From UTCHB3 sp964625575 (GTDB taxonomy: Bacteria > Bacteroidota > Ignavibacteria > Ignavibacteriales > Ignavibacteriaceae): 64,000 nucleotides of DNA. Position 1 is the first letter of the stretch, and each line of letters opens with the position of its first letter. The position numbers and the translations under genes are program-made. The stretch covers positions 62,001-126,000 of the forward strand of contig CAZVBQ010000006.1 of NCBI GenBank assembly GCA_964625575.1, read 5' to 3'. Shown in pieces: positions 17,381 through 25,995 of the stretch. The notes below the pieces were generated by a model. The model ran no database searches. It worked only from the letters and a program-made list of their open reading frames with translations, and was not told the origin of the DNA.

Positions 17381-19664
17381 ACTCGAATTGTTGACCGGCA
17401 CGTCCCCGTTTCCTTCGATGGAGACCTTCAGGTTCGGGGATCTTGTCCTTGATCCAGGCGAGGTCTTTGAATACATCGATGCCAAGGGCGTAAAAATTGA
17501 TTTTTTTAATGGTCTCGCCGCTAAAACCAAGGGGTTTTATCACCCGGTCGAGTTCGGCTATACTCACAGGTTTATTGTAAGCGCTAAGAATTATGTAGTA
17601 GAGTTTGTTTCTCTTCCAGTATTTTGAGAGAACCAGCTTGTCACCCTGAACCGAAGGGTGGTCATAAACCACAAACACGTTGCTTTTGTTTATAGTCTGC
17701 TTCACCTTCCCGAAGTCGAACTCTTGGAACAGTTGTTCCAACAGTGAGAAGCGGGTATCAGGGTAGAGGTTCTGCATTATCATGTTACTTATAAACCGGG
17801 GATCGGCTGAGATGGTTTTCAGGTTTTGTTCCCGGTGACTGGCAAGCCCGTAAAAATTGCCGCCGTATGAGTCGATGAACGAAACGTTCTGCAGTTTGCT
17901 TGAAAAACCGGTCACGCTGACGATACGGTCTTTATTGATCTCAGCGAGGAGTTCCTTCCCGTGCATCACATAGTTGTTTTTTTCGAGTATCTCGATGAGA
18001 TAGTCGTTAACAATTTTGCGTTCTTCCATATTCACCGAGTTGTGAATAAAACAGAAGAATCCGAGATCGGTGATCTCATCGGAGAGGCGGAGAAACTGCA
18101 CCAGTTCATACTTCGATCTGATGGAGGGGAAATCCTTCTTGACCAGTTTGTAGAGCACAGAGGCATCCACAATTTTCTTCTCTTTTTCGAGGAATTCAGC
18201 AACCATTTTTTGAACCGCGAGCATCTGCTCCCCCTTAAGGGAGAGATGTTTCTCGACACCGAAGATATCTTTGTCGAGTTGCAATACATTTGAGTTCATT
18301 CTGATGTGGCAGAGGGAAACTTTCAGATCGGTATACACCCTGCCGTAGTGCACTTTAACACTGTCGATGATCTCTTTGAGCGACATCGCGCGGTCGCTGT
18401 TCTTAAGGGTTTGTTCCGCCATTTCAGGCAGGTTCATTCTTCCACGCAGGATGTATTCGCCGTCTTTCTCGATCACCTTGAAGAAGCGGATGGCGAGGAT
18501 GAGTTTGAAAATGTTAAGTTTTTCCCATCCATCGAGATCTGTGAAATCGTCGAGAAATTTATTAATGGGTACTCCGTCTTTTTCACGGAGGTAGCTCCTG
18601 AGTCTTGTGTAAAGCGAATAGAGGGGGTTTTCTTCCCTGTAAATGTTCTGCGACACAAAGAACTTGTTTGAATATGAGGGGATCGCCGGATAAACCGTGT
18701 TCAGGATTTTAACAAATGAATCAACATTCAGCACCTGATTTGCGAAGAAGTCCCTTTCTATCACCTTCGGATTTTTGAGCAGGTGATTCAGGATGTGGTG
18801 CTGCAGGCGTTTTTCGATTGCTGAAAGTTCTTGCCGTACATCTTCAATGAACGCCACGAGTTTCTGGCGAACCCTTTCGGAAGAGATATCGTGAGCCGCG
18901 CCGATTGCCCGCATATCCATTTCTTCTTCAAACCGTTTTTTAATAAAATCACGGGTTCTGTCGTCCTGAATTTGAATCAGTGATTTTATTCTGACTGCCG
19001 CCTCGAGCAGGGGGTCTTTCCCGGTGTTCTTGTTTAGTACTATTTCATCATCACTGCTTCTGATTATCGAGATGAAAGCCCGGTTGAGATCATTCAGACT
19101 GTCTTTGGGGCCCGGCATTTGATTTAAATATTCATCGGGGAAGAATACGAGTAAATTGTAGAGGTGATAAACCTTTTTAACCCACGTTGAAGAAGTGATG
19201 AACTTCTTGTTCCTGGTGCTGAACCTCAGGGTGTGGCGCTTGAGAGGCTGATCGAGCAGGCCTTTAAGCCGGCTGTCGATCTCCATTCGTTCCCCCTCGA
19301 GGAAGAGGAACTCCGGGAAGCTCTCTTTTATCAGGGCTTCGTTCTTTTTGTCGTTGGTGATCAGGTTTTTTCCCGGTTCACCGTAAAATAGCTCTGAAAT
19401 AAGGTTCCGGGCAAGATCAACGGTAACCTTTCTTATCCGGCTGTCTTTCAGGAGTGTCAAGTAAGAAACGTTCACCACATCCCTGTATTCATAGGCATTA
19501 AGCAGACTGAAGAGCCTTTGCACATTTTTCGGGAAGAGAGTGGGGTCGATCTCGGACGGAAATATTGATTCATCCGGTCGTATGGGTTCTGTTCCGCAGA
19601 ATAGTGGTGTGGATAGAAGCCTGAATTGAAGGCTTGTGTCGTGGGACTGAATTTTGAATCTCAT
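17379..19664 (-). CDS. Large protein with sigma-70 region-4-like HTH and several winged-helix-like segments
   Basis: A 761-residue protein that I do not recognise as a named family. Residues about 235-275 resemble sigma-70 region 4: a basic helix, an AIGAAHDIS turn and an SSERVRQ recognition helix (261-267), close to the SRERVRQ consensus. Downstream, residues about 413-472 and 550-608 look like winged helices of the HARE-HTH kind found in the RNA polymerase delta subunit (a KEII or KELL helix, then an FGV or FYGL wing). Less clear segments lie at 485-540 and 690-745. No sigma region 2 is seen, so it is not an ordinary sigma factor. It lies downstream of and on the same strand as the STAS and RsbW-like genes, 250 nt apart. 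A DNA-binding transcription regulator is inferred. Confidence 0.6.
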   Translation of the reverse strand: MRFKIQSHDTSLQFRLLSTPLFCGTEPIRPDESIFPSEIDPTLFPKNVQRLFSLLNAYEYRDVVNVSYLTLLKDSRIRKVTVDLARNLISELFYGEPGKNLITNDKKNEALIKESFPEFLFLEGERMEIDSRLKGLLDQPLKRHTLRFSTRNKKFITSSTWVKKVYHLYNLLVFFPDEYLNQMPGPKDSLNDLNRAFISIIRSSDDEIVLNKNTGKDPLLEAAVRIKSLIQIQDDRTRDFIKKRFEEEMDMRAIGAAHDISSERVRQKLVAFIEDVRQELSAIEKRLQHHILNHLLKNPKVIERDFFANQVLNVDSFVKILNTVYPAIPSYSNKFFVSQNIYREENPLYSLYTRLRSYLREKDGVPINKFLDDFTDLDGWEKLNIFKLILAIRFFKVIEKDGEYILRGRMNLPEMAEQTLKNSDRAMSLKEIIDSVKVHYGRVYTDLKVSLCHIRMNSNVLQLDKDIFGVEKHLSLKGEQMLAVQKMVAEFLEKEKKIVDASVLYKLVKKDFPSIRSKYELVQFLRLSDEITDLGFFCFIHNSVNMEERKIVNDYLIEILEKNNYVMHGKELLAEINKDRIVSVTGFSSKLQNVSFIDSYGGNFYGLASHREQNLKTISADPRFISNMIMQNLYPDTRFSLLEQLFQEFDFGKVKQTINKSNVFVVYDHPSVQGDKLVLSKYWKRNKLYYIILSAYNKPVSIAELDRVIKPLGFSGETIKKINFYALGIDVFKDLAWIKDKIPEPEGLHRRKRGRAGQQFE

Positions 19665-19914
19665 TATAGCAAAATAATATTTCGGTTAAAATCGCGTTTT
19701 AAGCACGTTTTGCATAAAACAGTGTGATATCATCGGCGCTAAAATACACAAATAGTTAAATGATCACAAACGATTTTTATTCTTTTTATAGTAAAAAAAT
19801 TTTACTACTTGGAAAAACGCGGAAAAATCGTTAAAAACAAGCTAAACGGGAGAAATTGGTTCCTCCGCGGGATGGGCGGCGCTAACATTACAGGCGGCGA
19901 GATGCGTCATTGCC
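19665..19914 (-). promoter_or_regulatory. AT-rich upstream region of the sigma-4-like gene
   Basis: These 250 nt separate the RsbW-like gene from the 761-residue regulator. The half near the regulator is strongly AT-rich and probably carries its own promoter; the half near the ATPase is GC-rich. No clear terminator hairpin is seen, so read-through from the STAS/ATPase pair remains possible. Confidence 0.35.
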
Positions 19915-20523
19915 TCACGGGTCTCGAAAGTGATTGGGCGCGGCGTGATTTCCAGGAAGGAGACGCTTAAGGCTGAAGATGTTCCGCCCGTCATTCTCCT
20001 TACGATACCTCACCCCGGTACCGAGCCGGGTGATAATAAAAAGGCCGAAGTGTTCGGGGATTGAACTGTTTTTGTTGACATCCGGTATATCACGCGTTCT
20101 GCTGAAGAGTGAAAGTGTGTTCTCACTCTCAACCCGGCAAACCACTTCAAATTCGGAGTCGAGGTGGAGTATGAATGTTCTGTTTATGAGCCCCGAAAAG
20201 GGGGGCTCAAAAACCTTGTTCCCCGGGGTACTGTCCGGGTTCACCGGTTTGATCCTGAACCCCGGACCCTCGGTTACCATTTCGATGAGAATGTGGTCAG
20301 CGTTGAGGGTGAAGGAGAACTCAACCTCGCTGCTGCTAGAGTGATTCACGGCGTTCGTGAAAAGTTCATGCATCAGCAACCGGCACTCGCCGCGGTATTT
20401 TTCAGTAAGCTCCAGCCGTTTCTCACCCGCGAGAGAGTCGATAATTTTCATCGCCTCCCCGGTAAAGTGGAGTTGTTCACCCGCGAGCGCGGGCAGTCGG
20501 ATAGAGATACCTCCGGGCATCAT
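19915..20523 (-). CDS. RsbW-like serine-kinase/anti-sigma ATPase (HATPase_c)
   Basis: A 202-residue GHKL ATPase of the anti-sigma regulatory kinase type. An N-box ELFTNAVNHS near residues 53-62 is followed by a GPGF motif and, near the end, an HFGLFIITRL segment that resembles the G2 box. Such proteins bind or phosphorylate an STAS antagonist and hold a sigma factor inactive. The start overlaps the STAS stop (ATGATG), which suggests translational coupling and equal expression. Two adjacent ATG codons are possible starts. Confidence 0.8.
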   Translation of the reverse strand: MMPGGISIRLPALAGEQLHFTGEAMKIIDSLAGEKRLELTEKYRGECRLLMHELFTNAVNHSSSSEVEFSFTLNADHILIEMVTEGPGFRIKPVNPDSTPGNKVFEPPFSGLINRTFILHLDSEFEVVCRVESENTLSLFSRTRDIPDVNKNSSIPEHFGLFIITRLGTGVRYRKENDGRNIFSLKRLLPGNHAAPNHFRDP

Positions 20524-20864
20524 TCTTCCAGATTGTTCTTCAGCTGTGTAAAGTTTTTGTAAATTTCAAAAAGCGTGTAGAGTTTAGTAGACTCAAAAGT
20601 TGACTCAACCCTTTCCTGTGTGCCAAACAGTTTAATCTTTACATTTTTCGTTGTCGATTCCTTGTAAGCTGCCACAAGAGAGCCGATGAAGGATGAGTCA
20701 ATGTAGTCGACCTTTGAAAAATCAATCGCTATGATCTCATCCGGATGGTTGTTTATTTCATCGATTAAAAGCGTTCTGAACTCCGGCGCGATGGCTGATG
20801 TAGCCCGGGAACTGTGGATACGGAATACTTTGATCCCGCTGTGTTTCATTATATCGAAATTCAT
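20520..20864 (-). CDS. STAS-domain anti-sigma factor antagonist
   Basis: A 114-residue single-domain protein of the SpoIIAA/RsbV family. The conserved strand and phosphorylation loop are present (IDFSKVDYIDSSFIG, with the Ser pair after Asp as the probable phosphosite). It should switch partners with the downstream RsbW-like ATPase according to its phosphorylation state. It is first in the operon and divergent from pdxB across a 144-nt region. Confidence 0.88.
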   Translation of the reverse strand: MNFDIMKHSGIKVFRIHSSRATSAIAPEFRTLLIDEINNHPDEIIAIDFSKVDYIDSSFIGSLVAAYKESTTKNVKIKLFGTQERVESTFESTKLYTLFEIYKNFTQLKNNLEE

Positions 20865-21008
20865 TTTGCCAACTCTGTTGAAGAATTAAAAACCATGTAA
20901 GAAAATTAAGTTGAATTAAGTTGATAAAAAACAGGTTTAAGTAATTATTTTTTTGGAGGGGCTTCTTTTACTTAAATTTCAATTCGAAAATAGGATAAAT
21001 GGAAATAA

Positions 21009-22142
21009 ATGAAGATAATTTTAGACGAAAACATAGAAAACGCCCGGGAAGCGTTCGGCACACTCGGCGAAACATATCTATATCACGGAAGGAAGATATC
21101 ACGGGAATTGCTGCTTGAGGCTGACGCGCTTGTGGTAAGATCGATCACTAAAGTCAACAGTGAACTCCTTGAAGGAACCCGGGTAAAGTTTGTAGGAACC
21201 GCCACCATCGGCACCGATCACATCGACCGTGAGTGGCTTCAGTTTCATGGAATCGGCTTCACTTCGGCAAAGGGGTGCAATTCAGACGCGGTGGCAGAAT
21301 ATGTGTTTACCGCGATATTCAGAAGCGCGGTGGCAAAAGGGATATCACTTGAGGGGAAGAGCGTGGGAATTGTGGGTTGTGGGAACATCGGAAGCCGTGT
21401 TGACAAAATAGCCCGGGCTTTCGGGTTTGAAGTTCTGATCAGTGATCCCCCGCGTGAAAGGGCTGAAGGTTCATCAGGCTTCACCCCGTTAAACAAAGTT
21501 CTTGGTGCTGATATCGTTACGTTTCACACTCCGCTGAACCGGGGTGGCGCTGACAACACGTTTCACCTTCTTGATGATGACGGGATGAAACTTCTTAAAC
21601 CGGGGGCTATCGTGATAAACGCTTCACGCGGCGAGGTGATTGACAACAACGCGTTCATTCCGGTTGTTGAGTCTAAAGGTCTTACCGCCATTATGGATGT
21701 TTGGGAAGGTGAGCCGCTGTTTATGCCCGGGATGTTCAAGCGGTCGTTCATTGCTTCGCCTCACGTGGCGGGGTATTCGCTGGAGGGGAAGATAAACGGC
21801 ACAACAATGGTTTATGATGCCCTTTGCGCGTCACTCGGGGTTGAAAAGAAGTGGCAGCCGCACTTCCCCAAAGTTACAGCGAACGTTATAAACTTCAGCG
21901 AGAAGGGGAGCTTTGAGGAAATTGTTGAGCGGATACTTACATCAATTTATGAACCTTCGAACGACACCCGGGCGATGGGTGAGGCATCACTTCTTGAAGA
22001 GGATGCACGCGGTGCCAGGTTTGATGAACTGCGGAAAAACTACCCTTTGAGAAGGGAATTTAACAATTACGTGATTAAAGGGGAGATAACCTCACCCTTT
22101 ATCAGAAAAGGACTTGAGGCTTTAAGGTTCAATTTCGCGTAA
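21009..22142 (+). CDS. pdxB: Erythronate-4-phosphate dehydrogenase
   Basis: A 377-residue D-2-hydroxyacid dehydrogenase for the second step of DXP-dependent pyridoxal phosphate synthesis. The NAD-binding loop is GCGNIG (123-128) with Asp146 on the next strand. Catalytic Arg207 (NASRGE), Glu235 (WEGEP) and His252 (SPHVAGYS) are present, and the PdxB-specific GYSLEGKINGT segment separates it from SerA and other relatives. A C-terminal PdxB dimerisation domain follows. It converges with the MORN/TonB gene, leaving 2 nt between stops. Confidence 0.93.
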   Translation: MKIILDENIENAREAFGTLGETYLYHGRKISRELLLEADALVVRSITKVNSELLEGTRVKFVGTATIGTDHIDREWLQFHGIGFTSAKGCNSDAVAEYVFTAIFRSAVAKGISLEGKSVGIVGCGNIGSRVDKIARAFGFEVLISDPPRERAEGSSGFTPLNKVLGADIVTFHTPLNRGGADNTFHLLDDDGMKLLKPGAIVINASRGEVIDNNAFIPVVESKGLTAIMDVWEGEPLFMPGMFKRSFIASPHVAGYSLEGKINGTTMVYDALCASLGVEKKWQPHFPKVTANVINFSEKGSFEEIVERILTSIYEPSNDTRAMGEASLLEEDARGARFDELRKNYPLRREFNNYVIKGEITSPFIRKGLEALRFNFA

Positions 22143-22144
22143 GT

Positions 22145-22945
22145 TCAGTTTGAAGCTTTTGGCAGCCGGAAGTGGACGGGTATTTCCACCCAGGCGTTCA
22201 CTGCCCTTCCCTTGATCTTTGAAGGGATGAAGTCGGTGTACTGCACTGTTATGGCTGCCGATTCATCGCAACCAAGCCCGAGTTTTTGTGTAACATGAAG
22301 CGAGTCGACCCTGCCTTCGGTGTTAATCAATGCTCTGACAATCACCGTGCCTTCAAGTCCTTCATCGATCGCGCGACTTGGGTAGAAGAGCCGGGCGTAA
22401 AATTCCTCCTCACCGCGGAGGAATTTAGCAGGTTCGTCGCTGAAAGTGTAAACAGCGGGGTCACCGGGGGGGATCACCGGCCTGTACTTTGTAAGAAGAG
22501 CGGTTTCCTCGCTTGTGAGTTTCACTTGGGCGAGCTCATGTTTATTCTCAGCGCCATCATGATCCGTATGCTCAGGATTCTTTGGCGTATCGATCTTTTT
22601 GATCAAACCGTTGTAGAAGTTCAGGCTTGTGACAAGGACGCCAAGCGAGTCGTAACTTTCATACGAGCCGTTTCTTCTTCCTTCCGATATCTGGTATGAT
22701 TCAGCCACCATTCCATTAGGGTGATACGTTTTTACCACACCTTCCGCTCTTCCTGAAACGTAGGGTATCTCTTTGATAAGAACCCCTTCGGGGCTGTAGA
22801 ATTTCGCGAGGCCATCCCTTACCTTGTTCTTCATTACGAACACTTCGGCGATACTTCCGTTCGGATGGAAGTTCTTGAGGGTGTCTTGCGCGTTCAGGGA
22901 GAATGTGGCGCAGATCAGAAGAAATACGGCGCGGTGAAGCTTAAT
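22145..22945 (-). CDS. Exported MORN-repeat / TonB C-terminal domain protein
   Basis: An exported protein with three to four MORN-variant (YwqK-like) repeats, each with an HPNG, SPEG or similar turn, then a TonB C-terminal-like domain (from about GLEGTVIVRALI to the end). A GTG at 22843 would drop the N-terminus. Reading on in the same frame gives a clear signal peptide (KLHRAVFLLICATFSLNA, then QD) and another HPNG repeat, so translation must begin near 22945. The codon there is ATT, overlapping the stop of trhO. The start codon is thus non-canonical or the sequence has an error. Function is unknown, probably envelope related. Confidence 0.65.
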   Translation of the reverse strand: MKLHRAVFLLICATFSLNAQDTLKNFHPNGSIAEVFVMKNKVRDGLAKFYSPEGVLIKEIPYVSGRAEGVVKTYHPNGMVAESYQISEGRRNGSYESYDSLGVLVTSLNFYNGLIKKIDTPKNPEHTDHDGAENKHELAQVKLTSEETALLTKYRPVIPPGDPAVYTFSDEPAKFLRGEEEFYARLFYPSRAIDEGLEGTVIVRALINTEGRVDSLHVTQKLGLGCDESAAITVQYTDFIPSKIKGRAVNAWVEIPVHFRLPKASN

Positions 22946-23834
22946 CGTAGTAGCGGTCCCTTCTGTCGGTCGACTCTTTGCACTTCGTGCTGCATGAGTA
23001 GTCCCATTCTTTTCTGCAATCTTCGCAGCAGACGAAGATCTTGTCGCATGAAAGATTATGGCAGTTTATATATTTAGAAGTGGGTTTGCCGCAATGTTCG
23101 CAGTTGGCGATATGTTTAAGTTCTTCTTTGGTGTTCACCTCGACCACTTTGCGATTGTCGAAAACGAACATTCCCCCTTCCCAGTATGTATCGGGGAATT
23201 TGTGGAGGTATGATACAATTCCGCCATCGAGTTGATAGACATCCTTAAAGCCCTTTTCCACCATTACTGCCGAGGCCTTCTCGCATCTGATGCCGCCCGT
23301 GCAGTAGGTTATCACGGTCTTGTCTTTCAGTTCCGCGAGTTCGTCAACTATCTGTGGCCAGTCACGGAAGTTCTCGATGTGTGGCGTGAGGGCATTTTTG
23401 AATCTGCCTATTCTGCTTTCGTACCAGTTTCTGGTATCCACAATAACGAACTCCTTCCCTTCCTCGTACATTTGCAGCAACCCTTCGGGGGTGAGCCGCT
23501 TGCCGCCGAGGCTAAGATCGATATCGCGTGCACCGGAGTTCACTAATTCCTTCCTCACTCTTACGAACATCTTGGTGTGGCAAGCTTCGGAAATTGGATC
23601 TTCCTTGAACACCACTTCACCTATGAACGGGAAAGTCTGAAGATATTTTTTGAATATCCCGATCTTGTGCCGGTCACCGGAGACAGAACCATTGATTCCT
23701 TCGTGGGCGAGGTAAATTTTCCCGCGGATCTCTTCCTGGAGGCAGAAGTTCAGCAGCACGGGCTGAAATTCCTCCGGGTCTTCTATCCGGGTATATTTAT
23801 AGAACGTGATAATAACGCAGTTTTTACCGTTCAG
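22941..23834 (-). CDS. trhO: tRNA uridine(34) hydroxylase / rhodanese TrhO (YceA family)
   Basis: A rhodanese-domain enzyme that hydroxylates uridine 34 of tRNA. The rhodanese loop is YCTGGIRC, and the C-terminus has the Cys-rich zinc-like tail typical of the family (CEHCGK, CHNLSC, CCEDC, CSTKC). The first ATG/GTG/TTG in frame is a GTG at 23759, but the conserved N-terminal ferredoxin-like region (FYKYTRIEDPEEF) lies upstream of it in the same frame. No canonical start occurs before the stop at 23853-23855. A CTG at 23834, 10 nt after AAAGGA, is my best guess; ATT at 23813 is the alternative. The IS lies 40 nt upstream. Confidence 0.85.
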   Translation of the reverse strand: MNGKNCVIITFYKYTRIEDPEEFQPVLLNFCLQEEIRGKIYLAHEGINGSVSGDRHKIGIFKKYLQTFPFIGEVVFKEDPISEACHTKMFVRVRKELVNSGARDIDLSLGGKRLTPEGLLQMYEEGKEFVIVDTRNWYESRIGRFKNALTPHIENFRDWPQIVDELAELKDKTVITYCTGGIRCEKASAVMVEKGFKDVYQLDGGIVSYLHKFPDTYWEGGMFVFDNRKVVEVNTKEELKHIANCEHCGKPTSKYINCHNLSCDKIFVCCEDCRKEWDYSCSTKCKESTDRRDRYYD

Positions 23835-23874
23835 GGGGAGTAATTCCTTTATTTAAAACAGAAAAGCAGTACAG

Positions 23875-25805
23875 AGTCCGGTATAAAAAGGTGAATATTT
23901 GGATCAATCCGGAGCTTTGAACTGTCATTTTTTTCAATGCTCTTGATTTTCACGATCATTTTTCCATTTTTCTACCGGATTTGCATTTGCTCTCGCTTTT
24001 TTATCGTTTTATGGGGTGGAAAACATCGTTTTTCGCCCCTTTTCTTTTAATTGGATATCAACAGATTGCCGGTACCGGCATCTCACGAGGCAAGGATCTG
24101 TAGATTCTCCCAAAGTTGATCATCGTCGCCGTACAGAACGAGAATATTGTAGCCTTGAACCTGCCCCGGACTCTTAGTTTCCTCCCCCTCATCCCCCTTG
24201 AAAAATCCGCCACCGTAGACTCTATGTTAGCTCGCAAGTTTTGCCTGTCCTCAGGCAGTTCCCCCTTTGCCCGGTGTCTTACATGCATCAGGTAATCAGT
24301 CTCATTGAAATAATATCTTCTTGCCCCTTTCCCTTGATCAGTTCTGCAGTTCTCAGCAAAAGGACAACTCGCACATATCTGCCTGTTAAATTCTGCGACA
24401 TACCTCTTGTCTCTCTTCGATTTCAACGCCACGACCTTCTGCAACGGACAGGTCACCAAATAATTTTCCTCTTCATCCCTGTATATCTCCGGCTGTACTC
24501 TTTTCTCCGGCCTCTGCCTGATCCCTGTCTGAACTATCCTTACTCCCTGCTCCTCAAACTTCTTGTCGCTCTTCTGTGATGGATATGCCCCGTCTATGTG
24601 CAGCTCCTCCAGTCCGGGGGTCTTTTCCTTTACCGATTCTAACCGCTGAGCCATCATCGTGGAGTCATCCACATTATTCGGATATACTGCAACATCCGTG
24701 ATAAGGTTGATCTTGTTCCCGGGATCACATGTCTCAACTATGTTGACCACATGACCGATATATTCCCTGTTCCTCTTCTTGCGGTAGGTCGCATCCTCAT
24801 CATCAGGGGATAATAATATCGAGGTCTTTATCCCTTCTGTCCTATACCTGATCTCATTACCTTCAACTATAAATTGCTCACTGTACACCCGGGTAAATAT
24901 CCTGTGGATGTCGAGTGACTCATACCGATCGATGATCTCTTCTTTTATCCTCCTGTACACCTGTGCCACTGTTGTCAATCTCGACGGCATATCCTCAGGC
25001 TTCAGCCGGTAAACATACTGGCTCGACGTCTTCATCACGTATTCCGAGAATAGATCAGCGTAAAGAGTGCGATCCTCCTGGCGCAGTTCCCTGTAAACTC
25101 GGTTCAGTACCTCAACCAAAAACTGAAGACGACCGTACTTCCGAAGATTGCTCGCAGCCTGAAAACTGTCAGCCCTCTGAATGGTGGTGCTCAACTCGAG
25201 TTCTTTCAACTGTCCCGCTGTAAGATGATCGAAGACCTTCTCCAACAGATTGATACCCGTCTCCACATGATAGTCCATCAACCTGTTTATGAAGTTGAAC
25301 AGTGTAGCCTCAGAAAACGGTACCTCATCCAGGTCACCCAACCCAAGTGCTGTCTTGGTCAGAAGATTAAACTTGATGTTCTTGTGTAACTCGTCAAAAG
25401 TCCATCTGTTGCGATGCTGAAGCAACAAAGCAGCGACCATACTGTTGACCGGGGAGTTGGGACGACTCTCCTTCTGTGAGTACAGCGGGGCAAAATCCTC
25501 TTCCTTTATACGACAGAAGATAAGTTCGTAGAACTTGAACTCTTCTGAGTTCATTATCTCCCTGTACATCGAATCCTTGATCACATTTTGGAATCCGAAG
25601 AGTCCGGGTTGCTTGTGTTTGTGGTTTTTTCTGAACATTGGGCAGCTATAATTGTGATATTTACTACCTCAATATACGAATAAAATCAACGCTAACTCAT
25701 TATATAATAACATGTTATGACGATTTTAACCGACTTTTTCAGAAAAACAACAAACCTTAACATACCCCGGGAATCGTATCTAAATGACCCTTTTTAGAGT
25801 GGACT
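23875..25805 (-). mobile_element. IS1182-family insertion sequence
   Basis: A complete element of 1931 bp with one transposase gene. The outer ends form an imperfect inverted repeat: both begin AGTCC and share TAAAAAGG about 13 nt in. It is flanked by an 8-bp direct repeat CAGTACAG (23867-23874 and 25806-25813), which I read as the target duplication. The target lies inside one arm of a hairpin that is probably the terminator of the neighbouring bTHX gene. Intact ends and an intact gene point to a fairly recent insertion. Confidence 0.85.
24058..25638 (-). CDS. IS1182-family DDE transposase
   Basis: A 526-residue transposase with the order seen in IS1182 elements: an N-terminal region (PVNSMVAALLLQHRNRWTF), the DDE core with LITDVAVYPNNVDDS and LHIDGAYPS, a Cys-containing insert (CPLQ, CASCPFAENC), and a C-terminal glutamate region (ANIESTVADFSRGMRGRKLRVRG). 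No frameshift or internal stop is seen, so it is probably functional. Confidence 0.95.
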   Translation of the reverse strand: MFRKNHKHKQPGLFGFQNVIKDSMYREIMNSEEFKFYELIFCRIKEEDFAPLYSQKESRPNSPVNSMVAALLLQHRNRWTFDELHKNIKFNLLTKTALGLGDLDEVPFSEATLFNFINRLMDYHVETGINLLEKVFDHLTAGQLKELELSTTIQRADSFQAASNLRKYGRLQFLVEVLNRVYRELRQEDRTLYADLFSEYVMKTSSQYVYRLKPEDMPSRLTTVAQVYRRIKEEIIDRYESLDIHRIFTRVYSEQFIVEGNEIRYRTEGIKTSILLSPDDEDATYRKKRNREYIGHVVNIVETCDPGNKINLITDVAVYPNNVDDSTMMAQRLESVKEKTPGLEELHIDGAYPSQKSDKKFEEQGVRIVQTGIRQRPEKRVQPEIYRDEEENYLVTCPLQKVVALKSKRDKRYVAEFNRQICASCPFAENCRTDQGKGARRYYFNETDYLMHVRHRAKGELPEDRQNLRANIESTVADFSRGMRGRKLRVRGRFKATIFSFCTATMINFGRIYRSLPREMPVPAIC

Positions 25806-25839
25806 CAGTACAGAATAAGCCGAAACTATTGTGTACTGC
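25806..25839 (-). terminator. Interrupted terminator hairpin of the bTHX gene
   Basis: Arms TGTACTG and CAGTACA with extra inner pairing (AATA/TATT) form a hairpin 19 nt downstream of the bTHX stop. Before the insertion, judged from the left flank, it would have continued into a T-rich tract (CTTTTCTGTTTT on the minus strand). That tract now lies across the IS at about 23855-23866, so the terminator has lost its T run. Confidence 0.6.
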
Positions 25840-25857
25840 AAAAAGATCAAAAAACAG

Positions 25858-25995
25858 TTATTTTGCCGGTGCTTCGCTGTTAGCAGCCGCGGCTTCCAGT
25901 TTCTCTCTGTTAACCTTCTTCTGAGTCGGTCTGAACTTACCGTTGGATCCTTTGAAGATCTTGCCTCTTTTTGTTTTTGGGTCGCCTTTGCCCAT
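25858..25995 (-). CDS. 30S ribosomal protein bTHX
   Basis: A 45-residue basic protein starting MGKGDPKTKRGKIFKGSNGK, which matches the small ribosomal protein THX found in Thermus and Bacteroidota-type bacteria, where it sits in a cavity at the top of the 30S head. The usual family members are about 25-30 residues; here a Glu/Ala-rich tail extends the C-terminus. It is too short for most ORF calling. The ATG is followed at once by the conserved motif. Confidence 0.88.
   Translation of the reverse strand: MGKGDPKTKRGKIFKGSNGKFRPTQKKVNREKLEAAAANSEAPAK

Noticed and set aside
17379..19664. A normal sigma factor
   Set aside because: Only a region-4-like segment is seen; region 2 with its core-binding and -10 recognition helices is not recognisable, and the protein is far too long.
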